Below are positions 44,557 to 56,400 of a DNA stretch of 64,000 nucleotides, one piece after another. The notes beneath the pieces are model-generated. The model had not been told where the DNA came from and did not search any database. It worked only from the letters and a program-made list of their open reading frames with translations. The translations under genes and the position numbers were made by a program. Source of the stretch: Phaeotremella fagi (taxonomy: Eukaryota > Basidiomycota > Tremellomycetes > Tremellales > Phaeotremellaceae); assembly GCA_001599715.1 (NCBI GenBank), contig BCHU01000004.1:1-64000 (forward strand), given 5' to 3'. Position 1 is the first letter of the stretch, and each line of letters opens with the position of its first letter.

Positions 44557-46161
44557 ATGTCTATCAAAATGAACCTCTGGGTAAGTAACTATGCATAACA
44601 TCCACTAACCCCCAGTCCCTCACCCTTCTCCCGGGAGAAAAGTACCCCCTCTACGTCAGACGTGATTTCACAATCACCAACGCTGCTCTCGGTGAAGAAC
44701 TCAGAGACAAAGATGGAAGATCAGTTGTCAAGGTCACCCACAACCCAATCAACCCAACTGCTTTCGATTCAGACTCTGACTCTGAGTTTGATTCTGAGTT
44801 AGACGACGAGCTGAACGACGAGTTCGAGATTGATGAGGATGAGGAGGATGTTATCGAGGCCGGTGTCAAAGTCAACGGTGACGCCGAGGAGGACGAAGAG
44901 GATGACGAGGAGGATGACGATGAAGACGACGATGAAGACGACGACGATGAATTCGATTCAGACGATGAAATCGAAGAAACCTCCGTCATCTGTGCATTAA
45001 CCGCTGGAAAGGTAGGTCAAACCAATGTCCCGAACTCACACTAGATCGAACAAGCCGGTCTTAACCTCACATTCGTCGAAGGTGAAGTAGTCATGTTCGA
45101 GGTCACCGGTGAAAAGTGGGTTCAACGTGTATAACACACTAACGTCAGCGCCGTTCATCTCCTCGGTAACTACATCAACCAATTCCCAGAAGAGGACGAT
45201 TCAGACTACGACTCTGACGAGGATGATTACGATTTCGACTCAGACGTTGATTCCGATATCGAACTTGACTCTGAGGAGGAGGAAGCTATCACTGCCATCG
45301 CCGCCAAGCCAAAGGCGTAAGTCCATTTCTACCGATCAAAGCTGACACCCAGTAAAATCACCGCTATCGAATCCGAATCCCCAGCTGTCAAACCTGCTCA
45401 AAAGAGAAAAGCCGAAGCTATCGAATCACCAGCTGCCAAACCAGCCGCTGCTACTGAGGAATTGACCAAAACCCAAAAGAAGAAATTAGCGAAGAAACAA
45501 AAGACTGAAGAGGTCGCTGCCCCTGCCCCAGTCAAAGCTGAAGTTAAAAAGGATGTTAAGAAAGAGGCCAAACCTTCAAAGGTGAGGAAATAAATGAATG
45601 CGGTGTACATTTGATTTCATCGATATGTACATGTCATGCATTGAATATTTGTCTTGATTCGTTGCAAAATGTACTAACACTTTTCAGAGAACCCTTCCAT
45701 CCGGTCTCGTCATTGAAGATGTCAAAGTTGGAGATGGACCAGTAGCCAAGACAGGAAAGAGATTGGGTATGAGGTGGGTGGTGGGAGGGAATGCTCAATT
45801 AACGACTTCAGATACATTGGTAAACTAACCAACGGGAAACAATTCGATGCCAACACTTCAGGTAAACCTTTCAGTTTCGTTCTTGGACGTGGAGAGGTTA
45901 TCTCTGGTAGGTTAATTTGAGAGGCTTTGATCTAACCCTCAGGTTGGGATCAAGGATTGGCTGGAATGGCTGTCGGTGGTGAAAGACGATTAACTGTGGG
46001 TACGCTGTAAGACCTTTACTGATACGTAGATCCCCCCTCAAATGGCTTACGGTAATCAAAAGATTCCAGGAATCCCAAAGAAGTAGGTTAATGTCATTGG
46101 ATAGTACTAATGATTCAGCTCCACCCTCTCATTCGAAGTTAAACTCGTTTCCGTCAACTAG
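44557..46161 (+). CDS. FPR4: Nuclear FK506-binding protein, nucleoplasmin-like (FPR3/FPR4 type)
   Basis: Three parts. An N-terminal nucleoplasmin-like domain ([17 protein letters not shown].. FTITNAALG) contains and is followed by long Asp/Glu tracts with DSDSD repeats. A Lys/Ala-rich middle ([12 protein letters not shown]) follows. The C-terminal FKBP peptidyl-prolyl isomerase domain reads [67 protein letters not shown] and [13 protein letters not shown]. Relatives are nucleolar histone chaperones that isomerise histone prolines. The splice at 45591 joins the Lys-rich part to [12 protein letters not shown]. At least seven introns. The choice between FPR3 and FPR4 cannot be made by eye. Confidence 0.93.
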
Positions 46162-46225
46162 ACTGGAGGTGATTAAAAGGTAAAATGTAGATACAGTTGA
46201 AGACTCTTGATGCATACCATGTCTA

Positions 46226-47000
46226 TTACACTAACCAACCTTTGTATACCAAGTTTTTGTTAAACTTGGAATCTGATTTATTGCCTACCCCTGGCCATTG
46301 AACCACGAATCTGTCGACGAACGGCCGTAGAAGCTTCGCAGAGAGGGATAGGGAGTTGACACGAGCGAACGATTCGACGTAGATGATGGTGGTGTGAGGT
46401 AGACCGAGGAACTAAAGTGGATCAGGTTGAGCACAAGAGTTGAGACGACTCAGACGTACCCGTCTAATCCAAGAAACCAATACCAGAATCACACAAGTCC
46501 CAGGTCCGTTGATAACCAAAACATCCACCCAAGGTCCATCCCACTTCCAAATCGGTAGGAAGAAACAATATCCCAAAGCAAAGTACAATGTTTTAATGGA
46601 CGAAACTATAGTTGAGAGTTTACCCTCCCCAACAGCTCTAGCGCGGGGGAGATAGATCATCTGGAAGTCGTTCGTGTCTGCGGTGGGGTGTTCGATATCA
46701 CCAATAGCTCTGAGTGAGAGGTTATCCCCATGACATAGAACATAAGTTCTTGGGGTGTACCGTTGGAAATCGAGTGCAGAGAGTAAAGATTTCATTTCGG
46801 AGGTATGACCACCTGGTTTATCAGTCGGTTGTCGTATAGAGTGACCTACCTGAACCAAGGAATACTCCTACGGATACTGTTGATCCATGTTTACGGGGTT
46901 TGGGGGTGGTTTTTTGATGTGATGGGAGAAGTAGGTATATTCTTAAACAGATTAACGAAATGGTTGTGAAGATTATGGTGAGGATTAGAATCATCTCCAT
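46226..47000 (-). CDS. ALG14: UDP-GlcNAc transferase membrane subunit ALG14
   Basis: An N-terminal membrane anchor (MEMILILTIIFTTISLICL) is followed by GVFLGSGGHTSEMKSLLSAL, whose SGGH motif forms across the first intron. Then RYTPRTYVLCHGDNLS, IPRAR-like LPRARAVGEG, DVLVINGPGTCVILVLV, and after the last intron TTIIYVESFARVNSLSLSAKLL, PFVDRFVVQWPG and NLVYKGWLV. ALG14 anchors the catalytic ALG13 to the ER and together they add the second GlcNAc to dolichol-linked oligosaccharide. Full length of about 235 residues. Confidence 0.93.
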
Positions 47001-47207
47001 CGTCTTTGTTTGATTCTGCTGGTTGGTCGATTTGTTATAGCGATAGCATTGTAGATTTATTCCTCTTATCTGTCTAGAAGTGATGTATAAGAATCAGTAA
47101 AAAAGTATCGATTGACAAAAGTCGAAATCCAACTTAATCAACCACGTGAAATCGTCATTGCTTGAACAGCTTCTTCCAATCGTTATCTTCTGTATTACAA
47201 CACACCC

Positions 47208-48600
47208 ATGGCTTTAATACTACGTAACAAAAGTGATCTAGTGTATCTCCCAGATCACGGCTTTGTGGGTGACGATGGGGGTGAGTCAACCTCCCTTCCC
47301 CACTAACATCCAGCGCTCCGAGCCTTGTCCCATGTAACCCACACCACTCGTCGGATCGAAGTCTCACACAATCTACTTGGTACAGAAGGAGTGGTCACCC
47401 TCTTCAAAGGATTGTCTACAATGAGGAAACGATGGAACTCGCCGTTCTACGGGTATGGCTATTCGACAGAGGGCAGTGAAGACGTCTGGGGGTTGAAGGA
47501 GATCAATCTTGGAAGTAACGGGATTACTGATGAGGCTTTGGAGGTTATTTTGAGTTATGCCAAGAAGGATCTGTTCTTGAGTAAAGTGTTTGTTCAGGCT
47601 AATGAGATCAAGGTGAGTAATTCGAAGGCTCCACTGACGACAGCTTGAAAATAATCTTTTGGGAATGATCAATTCCATCAATCAATCTAGGATAACAGAT
47701 TTTTCATTGACGTCAAACCCACTCGACGCTGGAGCGGTATCTACCCTGTTCAAAAAGATGAATAACCCATATCTGCAACATTTACATTTATCGAATTGTA
47801 ACCTAACATCATCGGTTTGCGTAGACATCATCAACTACCTCTGCTCGTCTCGGAGTAGATCGTTAGAATATCTTGAACTCAACGGCAACAACCTTGGACT
47901 GGATGGTATAAGGGATATCATCGACACGATCGAAAACCGAAATTTCACTCTACTTCGATTAGGCGTTTTCGCCAACACCTCCGTAGTGGACGAAGAGACC
48001 CAACCAGAGATTCAAGAAAACGAACGTAAGAGGTTAGAGGAAGAAGGTAGACAAATTGGGTATCAGGTTTCGAGGAGACTCCCGATGTTGGGTGTTAGGA
48101 ATCGAATCCTCACTGATAGAGTCAAGACGTCGAGTGCGAGAATGATTGCACCAGCGAGAATCATACTTCACGCCAGACGACCTACGGAACTGGAAATCGC
48201 CAAAAGTGTCATCCAAGATCTCCCTGATTCGTATACATCCACCAAAACATTCCCCTCCACTCCTCGCTCAACACCATTCCCAATCCTCGACCTCCCATTG
48301 GAGATCATCTACCAAATCCTAAAACATACCTCTGGCGACGCCCTCGCCCTATCAACGAATCAATATACGAAACTCATAAAAGAGATAGAAGACGTCAACA
48401 GTTTAAAGAAACTCTCACGAGTGATGAAATCGAGGCTATCTAGGGTGGAGGGATTTGGAAGAGGGACCGCAGCGAGGGATGAGGTGATTGATGGGATACG
48501 AGAAGTTAGGGATGGGTTTTTGGGTAAACTGGGGTTGGACAAGTGGGAGTCGGATTTGGTGTGGGATGAACCTCAGGAGGAGGAGGGCGATGGGGTGTGA
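47208..48600 (+). CDS. Leucine-rich-repeat protein, RNI/RanGAP-like
   Basis: Three exons. The first reads MALILRNKSDLVYLPDHGFV. Repeats follow of the ribonuclease-inhibitor type: RRIEVSHNLLGTEGVVTLFKGL, LKEINLGSNGITDEALEVIL, FSLTSNPLDAGAVSTLFKKM, LQHLHLSNCNLTSSVCVDII and LEYLELNGNNLGLDGIRDII. The C-terminal half is charged and helical with a segment FPILDLPLEIIYQILKHTSG that looks F-box-like, and ends in an acidic tail. It may be an adaptor or scaffold; the specific role is unknown. Confidence 0.82.
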
Positions 48601-48780
48601 GATCTTGCGTACTGTCTGTATTTTTTGGATAAGATTGTAGCAATGCCATAAATTGTAAAGCCGAAGTTCATTCTGCCGCGCAATCGGACGTCACTAATAG
48701 ATCTATTTTTTGTTTACATTGTACAACTATTCATCCCAGTCAATACCATCCTTCTGAAGCTGTACCATTACAACACCACC

Positions 48781-51274
48781 ATGCCAGTGAGGTTGGGTCT
48801 GACGACAGATTTGATCCTAGGGCTTCGATACAGTCCAATCCGAAGTAAACGTTTTCTGGGGCGACCATGGACATCACTTCCAACTAGAATTCCTCTAACC
48901 ATCAGGCTCAACTCGACAAAACCCACTGTCATCAAAGATGAATCGAAAACACCATCCATGTTTTCAAGAATATCCTCCAATCTCTCACTTACACCAGTTC
49001 AATCGGCGACACCAGGTGAACAGGGTACGAGTAATATTGGGAAATTGATAGATCTAGCTAGACCAGAGAAGAAAAGTTTGGGTATAGCAATCAGTTTGGT
49101 AAGTAGGCTATGGTTCGACACTGATATCCAGTTGGTACTGTCTAGCTCAGTGTCGATGTTGGTTCCATTGACTATTGGGAAACTGATCGATTTCTTTTCG
49201 ACCAATTCTGTAAGTCACCCTTAGACGCAACTGACATCCAGTCAACGTTTCTCGGATTATCGTTCCCAGTAGCAGCGACACTACTAGCATTGACGTTTTG
49301 CGTAGGAGCAGCGGCTAATGCTGGTAGGTCATAATCATATCATTACTAATCTCAGGACGTGCTATCCTTATCCGACTCTCTGGTCAAAGAATCATCGCAA
49401 GGATACGAAACCAAGCTTATTTATCCACACTCAAACAAGAACCTGAATTCGCTGACAGGTCTGCTGGGGATATCGTCAGTCGTCTCAGTGTCGACACGAA
49501 TATATTGGGTGATTCAGTCACGAGTAACCTGAGTGATGGGCTGAGGTGGGTTACAAATAGAATCCGACTAACGTCAGAGCTCTGATTTCAGCTACAGTTG
49601 GAGGTAAGTGTTTATACGACAACGCTGATATCAGTCGGTGCAATGTTCTGGATCTCTGCGAAACTCACCCTCGTCATGCTATGCGTCGTCCCACCTGTAT
49701 CACTAGCGGCAGTGTTCTACGGGCGATATCTACGTAAACTTTCCAACCTCACCCAAGAAGCCATGGGGGAAATGTCAAAGGTAACCAATTATTCAGGTCT
49801 GTACTGACGCCAGACCGCCGAGGAAAAGCTCAACGCTTTCAAAACCGTATCAGCCTACAATTCCCAAGATCTAGAATCTAATCTCTTTTCACAAAAGGTC
49901 GACCAAGTGTTTCAATTGGCTAAACGAGAAGCGTACGCTTCTGGGATCTTTTGGGGTGGAAGTGGGTTGACGGGAAATTTGGCCATGCTGTGTTTGTTAG
50001 GTTATGGTGGTCACCTAGTTTCCAGATCTGAGATCACGGTTGGCGATTTGACGTCTTTGTTGATTTATAGCGGGTAGGTGTCTTGTCAAACTACCGCTGA
50101 ATTTAGATATGTCGGAGGATCAGTTTCTGGCTTGACAGGATTCTTCACAGGACTCATGAAAGGTGAGTAAGACCTCGACCCCACTGACAACAGGTGTCGG
50201 CGCTGGAGCAAGAGTCTTTTGGTTACTTGATCGACCGTCCGCTATCCCTCTGGGCGTGGGTACTCCACTCCCAGCATCCCGTAACGGTCCAATAAAATTC
50301 GAAAACGTTAGATTCACCTACCCCAGTCGAAAAGAGGTCGAAGTGTTGAAAGGCGTCAACATGACTATTGGAATGGGAACCAGTGTAGCCTTGGTGTAAG
50401 TCTAATTATAGACCACGCTGACAGTCAGTGGCTCAAGTGGTAGCGGCAAAAGTTCTATCCAACAACTCATCAGTCGATTCTACGATCCCAACGAGGGAGT
50501 GATCACGTTCGACGGAATGGGTAGGTCAAGTTAAACCAGTTCTGACACTAGATATCAAATCGTTCACGCCCGAATCATGGAGAGATAGAATCGGAGTAGT
50601 GTTCCAAGATCCAATCTTGTTTGCTGGGAGCGTACATGACAACATTGCGTATGGTTCCCCCAACGTCACAAGGGAAGATGTGGAGGAAGCTGCTAAAGCT
50701 GCAAACTGTGATTTCATCTGGGACCTGCCTTTAGGATTTGATACGTTAAGTGGGTAAACTTTCAAACTCAACTGACGACAGTTGGGAAAGCGAGTTTGTC
50801 TGGTGGACAGAGACAGAGGATCTCGATCGCTAGGGCGTTAGTGAGACGACCTTCCATACTGCTATTAGACGAGGGTAGGTTGTGGCGAGGACACCACTGA
50901 CGTTAGCTACGTCCGCTCTCGATTCGACCTCTGAAAACGCTGTAAGTGTAGACCAAAGTCATTCCTAACAGTTACAGGTGAACCAAGCGATCGACACTAT
51001 CATACGAGACCAAAACATAACAGTTGTAATGGCAGCCCACAGATTATCCTCCATAGCCAGAGCCGAACGCGTGGTGGTATTAGAACAAGGAGTAGTGTCG
51101 GAAGAAGGGAGATATGACGTTTTGGTATGTCCCACTTCTGCCTGTACTGACATCCAGTCACGTCGCCAGGGGTCTAGGTTCAGGACATTGATGGCCGCTC
51201 AATTACTTGAGAAGAGCGCTGCTGCGAATGAAACTCGGGTGACTGAAGAGGATAGGATAGAGGTTCAGAAGTAA
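48781..51274 (+). CDS. MDL1: Mitochondrial ABC half-transporter (ABCB10/MDL1-like)
   Basis: A basic N-terminus rich in Arg/Ser ([25 protein letters not shown]) looks like a mitochondrial presequence. One transmembrane domain of six helices follows, with [19 protein letters not shown] and [21 protein letters not shown] in the first cytosolic loop as in MDL1/ABCB10. The nucleotide-binding domain has Walker [11 protein letters not shown]-loop [20 protein letters not shown], signature [15 protein letters not shown], Walker B SILLLDEATSALDS (split by an intron) and the H-loop [17 protein letters not shown]. About ten introns of 30-50 nt. It acts as a homodimer in the inner mitochondrial membrane, exporting peptides or a related solute. 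Whether it is MDL1 or MDL2 is not certain. Confidence 0.9.
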
Positions 51275-51508
51275 ACACAATTCACATTACGGTATTATCA
51301 TTCTGCATTGCATTGCTACCTGCAGATACGTCCGACTGACCTTACTGACTGTACCAAATGCAATGACGTACTGACTTAACCTAGGCTCACAAATCCCCTT
51401 TGATCGGTTTATTCCAAATCAACTCAATCGGGATGAAAATCGAAAACAATTACCTTCGACCCACCAAGGTCTTCGATTCTTTTTCGGGATTTCGTCTTAA
51501 TGGATTTC

Positions 51509-51529
51509 CACCTTTGATACTGTGCCTTC
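51509..51529 (+). promoter_or_regulatory. Shared upstream element, family A copy 2
   Basis: CACCTTTGATACTGTGCCTT plus C at 51509-51529, 124 bp before the ATG of family A member 2. It matches CACCTTTGTTACTTCGCCTT of members 4 and 5 at all but three positions. Confidence 0.6.
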
Positions 51530-51632
51530 TGAACGTTTTTGGACATTTCACATACTATCCTAAATGCACAGACGCACCCTTCTTTCCTCTTCCTCTTTTA
51601 CTTCACTTTTCGAAACAATAAACGACCTAGCT

Positions 51633-52307
51633 ATGGGTCAAGACGAAAACAGCACCACTGTCGGCGGTAGCCAATCCACCACTCAGAACATTCAAAACAG
51701 CAACCTCTCTGCATCAAATGCAACATCGGAATCGGGTTGGTTTCGGTTCTGTCCCACGATCAAGCGGATTCAAATGCCAAACGGGCAAAAGAAAACTATG
51801 TGGATGTATGGTGATTACAAATCACCAATAACCGACGGTACCAAAACGACGTTCGACAGCAAGATGAAAGGTTTCGACCCGAAATTGTCCATCCCCAATT
51901 CGAACGAGTTCACAGCATGGGAGCCAGTACTTAAAAGCGCAATGGTGAGATTGATCAACGCAGTCAAGGATGCTTTCGATGAGGATGAAGAGATCAAGAC
52001 CTACTTCAAGACCAATGGTAAGATATACGCAGCTGATCCAAAGACCTATGAAAAATACTACAGTCAACCTCTTCCCTGTTTCGAAGATCGCAACCCATGG
52101 TCCGATACAAACAATATCTCTGTTTACGAGGGTAAATATTCAATCAAACAAGGTAAAGAACTTTGTAAAGTACTTTGGTGTGCTTCGGTCAGAATCCAAC
52201 CGAACGATCACGAGTTGCGGGAAAGAAAGACGATGACTGAGGACGACATAAGTTTGTGGAAAGGGCTGGGCGAACAACCGCCAAGTTACGAAGAGTCTTG
52301 TGAATGA
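51633..52307 (+). CDS. Family A member 2, unrecognised protein with PPSY tail
   Basis: Intronless, 224 residues from MGQDENSTT; a longer in-frame start exists 69 bases upstream, but MGQDEN follows the same distance rule as the other members. A Ser/Thr/Asn-rich N-terminus of about 35 residues precedes the core: WFRFCPTIKRI, AWEPVLKSAMVRLINAVKDAF, KTNGKIYAADPKTYEKYY, DRNPWSDTNNISVYEG and LWCASVRI. It ends GEQPPSYEESCE, a PPxY motif recognised by WW domains such as Rsp5/Nedd4 ubiquitin ligases. Function unknown. Confidence 0.75.
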   Translation: MGQDENSTTVGGSQSTTQNIQNSNLSASNATSESGWFRFCPTIKRIQMPNGQKKTMWMYGDYKSPITDGTKTTFDSKMKGFDPKLSIPNSNEFTAWEPVLKSAMVRLINAVKDAFDEDEEIKTYFKTNGKIYAADPKTYEKYYSQPLPCFEDRNPWSDTNNISVYEGKYSIKQGKELCKVLWCASVRIQPNDHELRERKTMTEDDISLWKGLGEQPPSYEESCE

Positions 52308-53452
52308 ATGGAAGGTGGTGTGATTGATGTTCTCATACTGTATATATCGAATATGAAAGGTTGAAAGGATTATCCAGATGTACGTTTGAATGCGTTGAAC
52401 GTGACGGGACAGGAAATCTGAGAAAGGAAATTGCCTTGGGTACTGTGATGCCATTCCATGTGTCTGCTTTCTCATCCAGAATACATGTCCAATTTGAAGT
52501 CTGTAATGTTTGCTGGGAAGAGTTCTAGCCACATTCCATTTTGATCATCTTCGTCATCGCTTCTGATTATGGTAGCCTTTCAACTTTGCTCCATACAGCG
52601 AATGTCGATCAAAGCCAACCGCGTGACAATCCGGCCAAATAGTCTGCATTCGTTTTATTGATCCTGTACTTAATCATCTACAGGTTTGACCCAAGATTGA
52701 TACCTGTTACTCAAAGTCTTTGATAAAATGACATGCGGTCTGTTTGAAACACTTCCCAAACTGACTTTACATCCACACAAGCAGCTTGCCTTTATTCGAG
52801 TCGCTGAAGACAAAATGGAAGCCCTTTGCAGGGTATATTCTTCTCATTAATTTCTTTCCCAGAATTGACGTCCAATCAGAACAAAAGCAATCAGTACATA
52901 TCCATGGCTAGGAACTCATCTCAAAGCGAAAATCTGATTGTAAAGGAATCGATGTATCAGAGTATGAAAGATATCAATCCAGTCTAGAGTTGCAGGGTCG
53001 TGCCTATCCCTGATAGGCTTAACCTTGATGTGCAGGAACAAGGGCAGCCGATTCCGAGTACGTGGGACAGTGATTTCCGGGTTCAACGTCCTCACCTGAA
53101 CTTGATATAGCGAAACCAATGAGTTACTCTTGACCACGACCAACTCGAACGGCGATCTCGACAATCTCTTGGCGCGGCTCAACCATGTCAACAATAGAAT
53201 AGGAAGCAACAGGGACGTGGTAACAATAAGCGACATGTTGAAAATTTCTCGGCACTCCAAAGATGTAAACAATGAAAACCAGGGACGTGGTATTTATACT
53301 TAACACCCAATTGGTTCTTGCAGTCTTTTCTCCAAAAAAGGCGTCGTTCGCAGTCGAAAGTTGTTGATTATCACGATATTCGCAGCAGAATAGTGTCACA
53401 TCGGTGAGTGGCTCTGGTGTGCTCAACTAACGTCGCAGAGCAAAAATCCATC
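52308..53452. other. Intergenic region, weak leftward frame only
   Basis: A stretch of 1.1 kb. A leftward frame at 52916-53272 could encode about 106 residues from MSLIVTTSLLLPILLLTWLS with one hydrophobic N-terminal segment and a basic body; no domain and no conserved partner seen, so I do not list it as a gene. The right end carries the promoter of the large secreted protein. Confidence 0.35.
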
Positions 53453-56400
53453 ATGAGGTTCAACACGTTGGCCACGCTTCTGCCGCTACTCGTTATTCCT
53501 CTAAGTAATGCAAACCATCTTCACAATCGCGACACTACCACCACTACCACCACGACCACAGCAATAACGACAACGACCGATCACGTTATCGTGACAGATC
53601 GTGTTGTCGTGACCGACCACGTTACAGTGACAGACCATGTGACAGAGACTGCCTTCATTATTGCTGATCTGTGTGGTGGCAGCGCTTTACCTCCTTTCAC
53701 CACAATCGTAGGTGCATCCGACCCAGGATCTACTCCAATTCCAGGCGGTTCTACAGGATCTACTCCAGTTCCAGGAGGTTCTGCACCAGCTTCAGTCTCT
53801 GGTAGTGGCACCAATTCAGATTCACCCAAAGCAAACGGCTCAAGCGGAAACACTCCAAACTCAGGTCCTGGAAACAATTCCAATGGCTCAAAAGGATCAA
53901 ATGGGTCTCCATCTTCGCCTTCAGTATCCAATGGATCCAATGGATCAAATGGATCCACTGGGCTCAACCCAACCCCATCTTCTGGCTCAGGATCGAGTGC
54001 CAATCTAACCCCCTCTAGCTCAGGATCGAGTCCCAATCCAACACCCTCCAGCTCGAGCCCCATCTCCATCTCTTCTAGCTCTTCTAGCACCCCCTCTCCA
54101 CTCACAACCAGTGATATCCCTCTCACATCAACCAACAGCCCCAACGTCACCAACGACGCTATCAAAACTGCGGGCGACGGTGCTACCCAGCTCTACCCCG
54201 TTGTCCCACTGTCCATGGACACTGGCAGCATTGGTCGACTAACCCCAGTTTTCAATGGAACACTAATTTTCACCGAGAACGCTACGACCGATACCACAAT
54301 CGAACATATTTTTGCTGAAGTAAACGCCAACTATCAGTACCCTACCGTCGTTCTCCCTCACAGTTCAGCCGTGTCCAATGTCGAGTGCGCGGCCAACGGT
54401 CTATTACTTTCCATCAACGACACTGCTGCTTATCAATACGTCAGGGCGCGCTGGTCACTCTTCAAGGGCTCAGATTTTATGCTCATCAGCGACACCCTCC
54501 ACTGTTCAATGGCAGACGAGGGTTTACATGGCTACTGGCTCGTCACGGGGCTGGTATTCAACGACGCCGCTGGGACGGTCCTGGTCGCGGCTCAAGAGCT
54601 GGCTATCGAAGACGCTGTCCAGGAGATACGCGTCATCTGGGGGACGTATATCCCTACAGCGAACTCTTCGATGAACTCCACTTCAACTACCAACTCTTCG
54701 TCACTTAACTCCACCAACTCCACCCTGCCATACGAAGCCAGTCTCTACGACAGCAGCATCTACGACACCAACAGCACCCTCGCTTGTCTGTCACCTCCGA
54801 GCTCCTACATGGGTCTTCCTACCGCCCCCTGTGGGCAAAACTTTGATTACGCTCTCGATTCCCTAATAGGTTTCCGTGACACTCTCAACAGCTCCGACTT
54901 CGATACTTTCATGCCCGACCCTGTCGCTATCGACCGACGGGACAACGGCAAAAGAAACTTTTTTGGCTCTGCTATCAGTGGTTTGGCATCCGTGGGCAGC
55001 GCCATCGGTAACGCCGCCACGTCTGCAGGTAACGCCATAGGGAACGCTGCCACTTCAGTAGGGAACAGCATCTCCAACGCTGCCAGTGCGGCGTACAAGA
55101 CAGCAGTTTCAGGTATCAAAACAGCAGCCAACTATGTCACTGGCGCTGCCGACAAAGCCGCCCATTCCATCCTCAACGCTGCAAACAGCGCGATCAATAC
55201 GGTTGGTCCCCTCGCCAAGAAAGCTCTATCGGCAACCGTAGACGCGTTAGACAAGCTATTCTCTTCCACGGCGCCCCCGCCGCACACTAACCAACCTCTC
55301 GCTATTACCATTCCCATCTCTGCTTATCCAGGTCCCGTGGTCAGCACCATGTTTGGTAAATACAACTCTTACTCAATTTACTCCAAGCAGGGAGACGGTA
55401 CGCAAAAGGTAACCATACCAGGAATCGACAACAGCTTCAGCGATGAACCTAATGACGATTCGGTTTCGTACTATGACCCAATAGGCTTGTTGAAGAGAAA
55501 AGAAGAAGTAAAAGACTTTGAAGCAAGAGGCTTCACCGACGAGATCGCGACCTCTTTCAACGGCAACCTCGACGTGTACTGTGTCAACTGCTCTCTCTCG
55601 GGGACAGTGAATCTCAACGGGGAAATTCATTACACCGTCTTCCCCAAAAAACTCACCATGGCTGCCTTTTCGATGAACGGCCAGCTTTCTGGCACGTTCG
55701 GGTTAGGTGTTGTCACTGATTTTGCTTACGAGTACAACGTCAAGAGACAAATTCTACAGATTCCTATCCCGGACGCAAGTCTCAAGATTGGAAGTTTAGT
55801 TACCATTGGTGCTGCAGTGTCGCTCAGTGCGACTGCCGATATCAGGATCCAGTCGCAAGGATACATGTACGCTGGGACAGCAATCAACATTCCCAACTTT
55901 TCAGCTTCTTTCGACGCTGCACTCCCTGGTGGCAACGTTCACACAATTGCCCCGGTCAAAGGTTCCTTCACCAAGCAGGTATTCGGAGCTGGGGGCTACA
56001 TCAGAGGCGAGCTCATTGTTGGACTCCCGATTGAATTGGGGATTGGTATCTGGGTCCCTCCTATCAAGTACGAACAACAGTTTGGCATCATTGTCACACC
56101 AACAATCGACACTGTCGCAACACTGACAGGATCAACTTCGAGTTCGGGAGCGGGAGCGGTAGCCGGTATGGATTGCTTCAATGGAGTAAGTTGGTCCGTC
56201 AGTGCGTACAACACTTTCGATGTGGAAGACTTTTTCGGTGGCATCACGAGAACAGGTGTCACACCAGGTCACAACATTGGTGGATGCCTTCCAATCGTGA
56301 GACCCAAAAAGAATGTTACCACCTCGGCAAATGCTACCACTTTGACCATTACCACTTCGACAAATGTTACCACTTTGATCTCAGCCACGGCAACAAACAG

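Noticed and set aside
44651..44989. Leftward serine-run open frame
   Set aside because: It is the antisense shadow of the Asp/Glu tract of the nuclear FKBP gene.
52916..53272. Leftward small protein with one hydrophobic segment
   Set aside because: No conserved motif and no splice or promoter support; left as part of the intergenic region.
53581..54165. Leftward 194-codon frame rich in Glu/Gly/Pro/Leu
   Set aside because: Antisense shadow of the Ser/Gly/Pro repeats of the large secreted protein; no independent evidence.
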